Shown: positions 57,315-64,000 of the stretch, piece after piece
How the letters are laid out: every line of letters starts with the position of its first letter
Numbering within the stretch: the first letter of the stretch is position 1
Assembly: GCA_944474755.1 (NCBI GenBank)
Contig: OX104115.1
Span: forward strand, 56,114,648 to 56,178,647
Direction of reading: 5' to 3'
DNA length: 64,000 nucleotides
DNA from: Limnoperna fortunei
Lineage: Eukaryota; Mollusca; Bivalvia; Mytilida; Modiolidae
Program-made: the position numbers and the translations under genes
Notes under the pieces: generated by a model
Database searches by the model: none
What the model was told of the DNA's origin: nothing
The model's input: only the letters and a program-made list of their open reading frames with translations

Positions 57315-60300
57315 GTAAAGTAATTATGATTTAATAAGTAGTTTGTTTTAAACTGATGTATAGAGTAAATGCTACAATGATCTATCATGTAGTAAACATA
57401 GATTTGTTTGTACATTTTAAAGCTTTTTTCTCGTACAGCTTTATAGCAACAGCGTTTATATTTAGTTGGGTATTTGAACATATGGATATGGGCAGTGTCA
57501 AAGGAGTATTTAAAATGTTTTAAAAAATATACTCTTAAAACTAGAGATAACTGAACTAAGTCAGTTTGTAGACTAGATAATCGATGATAACTACAGATGG
57601 AGTACAAGCCTTGTCGAGCCTCATTCTGCATTTTTGAGCAACAACATTTATATTTAGTAGGATGTTTGTACACATAATGAAGTGGGCAGGATACAAAAAT
57701 AATTTGTATTCAATTTTCTTCAAATTCCTTATTTGTTGCAACTCACCCGTCATGTGATAAGTAAAAATACAAGTGATCTCACATGTAATAACGAAAAAAT
57801 GATCTCCCATGTTATAATGGAAAATGATCGTCAATGTGATAAAATCTAGAAATGATTTTTGCATGTGATAAATGTAAAAGATTTTGTTCTAAATGTGAAA
57901 AGTGTAAAAATGATTTCCAAAGGGATCAGTATAAAAATGATCTCACATGGGATATGTGTAAAAACATATCCGATGTGATAATTGTAAAAAAGACCCCCGA
58001 TGTAATAAATGTAAACATGATATGCCATTTGACAAATGTCACAATGATTTTTCATGTGGTATGCGTAACGATAATATTCAATGAGAAAAGTGGTCAAGTG
58101 ATCTCCAATGTGAAAGGGGCAACAGTAATCTTCCTAGTGATAAGTGTAAAAATGATATACTGTGTGATAAGTGCAACAATAATTTCCATGTTATACGTGT
58201 AAATAATATTTAATGTGATAAGTGTAAATATGAGATCTGTCATGCGGAAAGTGTAATAACTTACCTCCTTAGCGATAAGTGTAAAAGAGACATTCCATGT
58301 GATAAGCGTAAAAAAGATCTCCCATGTTATACGGGAAACATTTTCTTCTATGTGATAATGTAAAAATGATCTCACATGTGATCAGTGATCTCCGTTGTGA
58401 TTTGTTCAATGATATCCCATTTGATAAGTATAAAATGTATTTCCCATGTGATTATCGTAACTAGTGTAAAGAGATCTCCCATGTCTAGTGTATACGTTAT
58501 TTTGAATGTGATATGTGTAAAATATCATTCAAACTAAGTATACAAAAGATCTATATATAATTACAATGTTATACGTGGTAAATTTTAAATGCATCCACAA
58601 GGTGGTAGTGTTGTTACACTCGGATAAAGTTACTATGCTAGTCTTGTTATAATCTACCCCATTTTTATGTTTGTGATTATTTTCAAGATTTAATGTGTTT
58701 GAGTTAAGTTTTAAAGACTGATATTTATACATTCAAATTCGGTAAATGTTTACTAATTTACACAAAAAGGTGTTATGTAGGGATACGTGTGAAAGATATC
58801 TCATATATGGTAAAATTGATCTCCAAGGTGATCAGTGTAAAAATGTGATAAGTGTAAAATTGTCTCTCATTTAATAAGGGATCTCCCATGTGATGTATGT
58901 AAACATTATCTCACATTTGATACGAATAGATAGATCGCTAATGAGCTAAGTGTAAAAATGATCTAGAGTGGTATCAGTATGAAAATGATCGTCAATGCGA
59001 CAGGCGATATCTCAGGTGAAAAGTGTAAAAATAATTTCTTATGTGTACAAAATGCTTACCGATCTAATGCTTGTAAGAGTTATCTGGAATTTGATCAATG
59101 TAAAAAAGATTTCATATGTGATTAATGATCAAGGAATTAAAAAAATAAGTATAATATATTTTAATTATCCACAAGGTATTAAATGTTTTGTAATATACTA
59201 GAAAGTTATAATTCACCCCTTTTCAATTATTATTTTTTATTTTTCTGATTTGTGTGTTTAAGTTAAGCCTTTAATGATATTAATACATTTAATTTTCACC
59301 AAGGTTTCTTAATTTACAAAAACGGGTGGACAAAATACGCCATAAAATTAACACTGACAGAACTCTTACGGACGTCATGTTAGGCAACATTATAGCCGAA
59401 AGAGGTACAGCACCTCAGTCAAACACTAAGAAACACAAACAAATTAACTGTAGATCTAGTACAAAGTATTCCCTTAAAATTAAAGCTTTCTTTGGCGAAA
59501 TTGGGAGTTGTACGCATTATTAACTGACGAAGACTTTTAGGACATATGTCGTAAATTGTTGATTGTTGTGTTTGAGCTTTCTGTTATCAATGGCCTTGTA
59601 ATTTCAAATTGATACTTTGTTTTTTTTTATTATGTTCCGGTTTCTTCAGATTTCCTTTATTAGTATGATTCCCGTAATCCTCTGATAAAATATTGGTTAT
59701 TCCGGTTACTCATGTTTGTTTTTTTTTTGTTTTTTAGGAGATTAAAAGTAATATGCAAAGTGAGTGTAATTTTTTTGCTTTAAATGTTTGTTGCATAACT
59801 GGTAGAATATTAAAATATATTGACAGAGATAATAGGATTAAATCTAGGATGTGCGGACCCAAAGGTATTCACTCGTCAATGCATACAACATTAAGGACTA
59901 GCCGGATAACAAAATATTATGTCTGTCGTTAATGAAATGTCGTGCTGTGAATTGCTACTAAATACTCCAATACCAACATTTTTTTGTCATGTCATGTACA
60001 GAGGAACAAAGGTCTTAGTACAACATATGCCTCATAATCATTCCACGATATTGTTTAAAAATTGCTCAAATTACTCACAATTTGCACTTGTTTGTGATGG
60101 AAGTTATGACAAGTTTTAAATAATCAGTTCAACATATACATGGAATAAATAATGGCAATACCATTGAGATTTGTAATTGTCAGATTTGTACTAAATAAAG
60201 AAAAACATAATAACATACTGTATCGAGCAAGGTTGTTCTCTATACGCATCTTGTTCCTTTATAAATAGTCTTATTTCTATTTTATTCTTAGACTGTTAAA

Positions 60301-63300
60301 TAGTTCTTTTATTGTTAATTGTTTTATATAGAATAAAATACTGTAGGTGTTGAACTGATAAAATCGAGTACACGATAATGAAAGTACAATGCTTGTGCTT
60401 CCTGACTTATTTGATTGCACACTATACAATAATTTTAAGTATTACATATGAACAAAGTAATAAAAGGTAAACAAAAAAATTCACATATACTTTTAGGTAA
60501 AATCAAAGATGATAATGTTTAAGGTGAAACTGTCTTCCCCAACAACATCACCAGGTTAGTCTTAAAATTATGGTTAAGCGAATAAATATATATTTGAATT
60601 TCATATAAACCAATAATTGAAGATACAATCAAAATGCAGATATTTAATATTTGTCATTTAATAAGAATGATTTAAACTATATTTTATTTGATTGATTGAA
60701 AATACCAAAACAAAAAAAACCAAAAAACCAAAAATACCACAGACAAATAAACCTAAGAAAAATTATTATCATGTTCAGTGCGTTACTTTAATTCGTCTTA
60801 AATAACAAATGTTAGGTCATGTTTAAGTTTTTTAAATCGTTATTCGTTAATGATAGTTAAATATGGTTTGTTTCTTTGACCAGACGTGGGAAGCGCATTT
60901 TGTATAAGCTAATGTTTTTAAATATATTGTATATAAAATAATTTTCCAATTTTTATTTAAAGTTGTTTTTCACACGTTACAGATATTTTGCAACAATACG
61001 ACATTGCTGTTAAAGGCGCCAACTGTAGTAAATTAGGCACTCCTAAGCATTTCGAAAAGACATGTGAAGTTTTCTTTTTTTCACCGAATCGGACAGAAAA
61101 ACAAATGAAAAATGCAGGTATATTGTGTTTTTGTTTAAACGCTGTTAAAAAACTTTAAAGCTTTACCAATATTTGTTAAAATTAAATTAAGCTCTGTGTT
61201 GTGAAATTATCATTCAGTGCAATATAAGAATTGGTAAAATGTAATAAATAGGGGGAACAGAGAAGAGAAAGAATGAAATTGTTTGAATTGCCAACAGCTA
61301 TCTTTATTTGAACAACGTTGTGATTTTAATTCTTTTGAAAGAAGAATGCACAATGTATAGAATTATCTCGTTTAGTCTACTTCACAATATCGTTTAATAT
61401 ATTTTTGTCAGAAATTATTGTGAAAGAAAAGGAGAAAGAAGCAGAACATATTCGTTTAGTTGAAGTTTTAGCATCAGAAGAAGCCAGAGTACTCAACAAA
61501 AATGAGGTATAGGTTCTGAGTTTATATGCATTAAATTTTTACTTTGGGAAAAAGTCTTTCACTGTAAACATACAGCCATTGAAATTGGTATGATGCATAA
61601 AAAACAATAAATACAAAATTTCTTTATTTGCCACAATACACTATCAAATGTTCTCAGCATTCAATAACCAAAACAATCGCTCCTAAAACTACTGGAATAG
61701 ATTGTTTAGACCAGTAATGTGTTACTTGATTTTTTTGCCTTCTCCCTCTGCCTTTAATAAACCTAGGTATACACTCTGTTCGTATTATGATAATCGGCAC
61801 AAACTAGTTTGTAGAACATTAAAACCGCTGCAGGATACATCTTAAATTTTGGTGCTGTGTAATTTAATCTTACGCTATGGCCACTGGAAAGCAAATATGT
61901 TTTTTATTTGTAGATGAATCTGACGACATCAAAACCCGAATGGTATGAATAACGTTTGAGTATAAATATGTCACTTTGTTGTATAAGTATCATTTACATT
62001 TTGAATCTATTAGATAAAATTAGCCGATCACATCATTTATAACATTTCATTGACAAAGTTTAACATGGATTAGATTTTAAATTGAATAAAAGGGAGATGT
62101 ATGCAATATTGTTACGTCAATCGAAAGAAAGAAATGTGTTTATTCTTGCACGTTTCCGGATACATGCATGTAAAATATTGTTAAACACGGCTGGTTAACA
62201 CTGGTTAACATATGATACAGTCTGTTGGAACATTTATTAAGTTTTTTCATTTAAGGATTTTTAGTTTTGTTCAACTGTCGACAACTAAGTGAAATCATAC
62301 TGTCATATAGAATTTCAATATATATGTAGATTTTATATAGTACCCAACACATTGTAATACATATACTAAGACTGCATAATTTCAGAATTAGTGCTTTGTT
62401 TAAATAATTTTGCATGACATTTTTAAGTGGTGATGAAAAGACTAGTTTGATAATGCAAAAATACTCTCTACCTTACATGACAAATATGTGTTTGTTGCTG
62501 CAGCTGCAAATGAGACACCAAATCATATCTTTTTGCATGTAAAACACTACATAGTTTGTTTTTCGAATGCATTGGGCATTTGTTTTACTGGAAGCAATAC
62601 TACTGTCGAGTATGAAATTTATTAACAATTACAAATCTGTCATATCTTCCTTTGAACCCCCTGTCATTGAGGATAGCAATTACTTTCCCTCCTTTTATTT
62701 GATTCCAAAAATTAAACAAAGGTCCATACAAATAATGTTTTATAGCTAGATCATCTACATGTTAAACAAACCTCTTTTAGTAATTTAAACAGCTTTAAAA
62801 TCCGACAAACAAAAATATTTAGATTCTATAACTTTTGAAATAATTTAAATCAAATGCGGATCCTCAAACATTTAAAGGAACTGACGGATTTGCCTCCATC
62901 CAGATCCCGTTTTGTGTGTTATAGCATAAAAACATTAGAGTTTTTCCACATTGTACAGCACTATTATACATACTCAATTTAAGTCACAACTGTTAAAACG
63001 TTGCTTTACTATAAATGTGGATAACATTGATACAAATATCTTGTTGTCGGTCATACATTTTTATGTCATCAATAACCTAACCTAAAACAAATTTACGATC
63101 ACCAAATCATGAAAATGCTTGACAACATATTGTTCATTTTGATGGGCGTGTATTTAACAGACACTTGGTAGTAATTTGGGCACTTATTATGCACCATTGT
63201 TTGCTGATTTTTTTCTTCATTCATTTGAAATAATTTCAATCACTAAATGTAAGCTGACAGCTGACCGACCGCAAACACGCGCAGTCCATTATGTCCTCGA

Positions 63301-64000
63301 TTTGGTCACTTTCTAATCTCATTTCTGTAAAGCTTTAGAAAATATCAAGGATACCGACCGAACAACAAAAACTGAAAGTCAAGGGAAAATTACAAATCCG
63401 GATATAGACAAACAAATACAACACAAAACAGAACGCCAAATCACAAACACTGAAAGTCAATAACCCTAACCCAAAAACAACCATGAATACACAAAGAAAA
63501 TCTAACAGACAGATTGGTCATCAGTATATTTATTATTTGATTAGGACAACACAGATTCCAATAAGTCCGCTACATATTTGGATTTACATCTCGAAATCTT
63601 TCAAACAAGACTTTCTAATCAGTTCTTCTACAAACGGGATTTTACATGTACATCACTGTGTGTTAAATCAAATGTTTGCTGCACAAATCACACCAAAAGA
63701 GGAAGCATCATCTTCGTGTAGATTTTTTACGTATTGATGTGAAAACGTTTCGTTACAACGTCGTTTTAGATTACCTGAATAGTTCCATATTTTTCTTTTG
63801 TAAATCAGTTTTTTTAGAATTTCAATTAACTAACCTGTTGTTTAATAGGACTCTGCCAGATATAAGGATATTTAATAACGATAGTTCACTATGCGAAAAA
63901 GAGAAGGAGTTTTTGCGGCAACGAAAAACGTTTATACAGAAAGCCTTAAAAAAGCCCAGAAATATAGTAGATGAGACAGACCACAAAAGGCCTTTGGACG
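57139..64000 (+). CDS. Cytosolic phospholipase A2, gene 2 (tandem copy, cut by the window end)
   Basis: Exons: 57139-57314, 59738-59759, 60497-60554, 60983-61117, 61412-61506, 61914-61942 and 63849 to the window edge. Exons 2-7 repeat gene 1 with only two base changes, both third-position synonymous, in exon 4. Exon 1 ends in phase 2 (ACA AG|GTAAAG), which exon 2 (G|AGA) completes to Arg. The visible protein is the N-terminal extension, the C2-like region and the linker helix; the catalytic exons should lie to the right of the window. Exon 1 is assigned by phase and splice site only; a transcript is needed to prove the link. Confidence 0.78.
57735..59110. repeat. 29-bp minisatellite in intron 1 of cPLA2 gene 2
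   Basis: About 45 diverged units of CATGTGATAAGTGTAAAAAT followed by GATCTCC. It gives Cys/Lys-rich frames on the + strand (57852-58202) and Ile/Thr-rich frames on the minus strand that look like zinc fingers or membrane proteins but are only the repeat. It ends about 115 bases before the duplicated segment begins. Confidence 0.88.
59226..64000 (+). repeat. Segmental duplication, copy 2
   Basis: Repeats positions 1-5210, offset about 58.8 kb, and runs off the right edge. It lacks the inverted-repeat element of copy 1 and keeps the uninterrupted target at about 59316-59327. The left flank is a decayed 29-bp minisatellite ending near 59110. Confidence 0.95.
63350..63700. mobile_element. Rearranged Penelope-like fragment in gene 2 intron 6
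   Basis: Copy of the 4565-4925 remnant with the same inverted tail plus RT piece; small insertions (TTAGGACAAC near 63540 and GTACAT near 63649) separate the two copies. Confidence 0.72.

Noticed and set aside
57852..58202. Cys-Lys-rich frame resembling a zinc-finger protein
   Set aside because: The CxxC spacing comes from a 29-bp tandem repeat; the unit drifts freely and other frames are equally open.

Overview
The window is AT-rich animal DNA with short exons, GT..AG introns, many microsatellites and several mobile-element families that are common in bivalve genomes. A lophotrochozoan, most likely a bivalve mollusc, is my inference; I cannot name the species. No bacterial genes, operons or CRISPR arrays are visible.

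The only host gene I can support is a cytosolic phospholipase A2 (cPLA2, group IV) gene, present as two tandem copies on the + strand. Gene 1 fills positions 941-18277. Sixteen exons join in phase without an internal stop and encode about 891 residues; its first exon should lie left of the window. They carry the family's three catalytic residues (Arg in GSGGGFRAM, Ser in LSGSS, Asp in DAGLAFN), a degenerate C2-like front part and an unusually long polar linker encoded by one 763-base exon. Gene 2 starts at 57139 with a basic N-terminal exon. Its exons 2-7 (59738 to the right edge) lie in a segmental copy of positions 1-5210. The copied exons differ at only two bases, both synonymous.

The gene 1 introns hold fragments of a Penelope-like retroelement, a palindromic satellite, SINE pieces and, at 99-520, an inverted-repeat element with a 9-bp target duplication whose empty site is preserved in copy 2.

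From 18.3 to 57 kb I see no host gene. In order: a Penelope-like remnant (19.0-19.65 kb), two adjacent decayed minisatellites (19.65-22 kb), a Ty3/gypsy-type pol fragment (24.6-26 and 32.4-32.8 kb) split by a 6.4-kb insertion with an 11-bp target duplication, and inside that insertion a dead non-LTR retrotransposon with ORF1, endonuclease, reverse transcriptase and a decayed 2A-like motif. Then come a 1-kb repeat with internal 0.3-kb units (36.9-37.8 kb), many poly-C/poly-G and tetranucleotide tracts, and at 35-55 kb a multi-kilobase composite repeat seen two to four times. That composite contains a reverse-transcriptase relic with a shared internal deletion. A 29-bp minisatellite (57.7-59.1 kb) fills intron 1 of gene 2 up to the duplicated segment.

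The most interesting items are the tandem cPLA2 pair with its odd domain structure, the nested retroelements, and the deletion-derivative repeat family at 35-55 kb. Exon edges were found by eye from splice sites, phase and family similarity; repeat edges are approximate.
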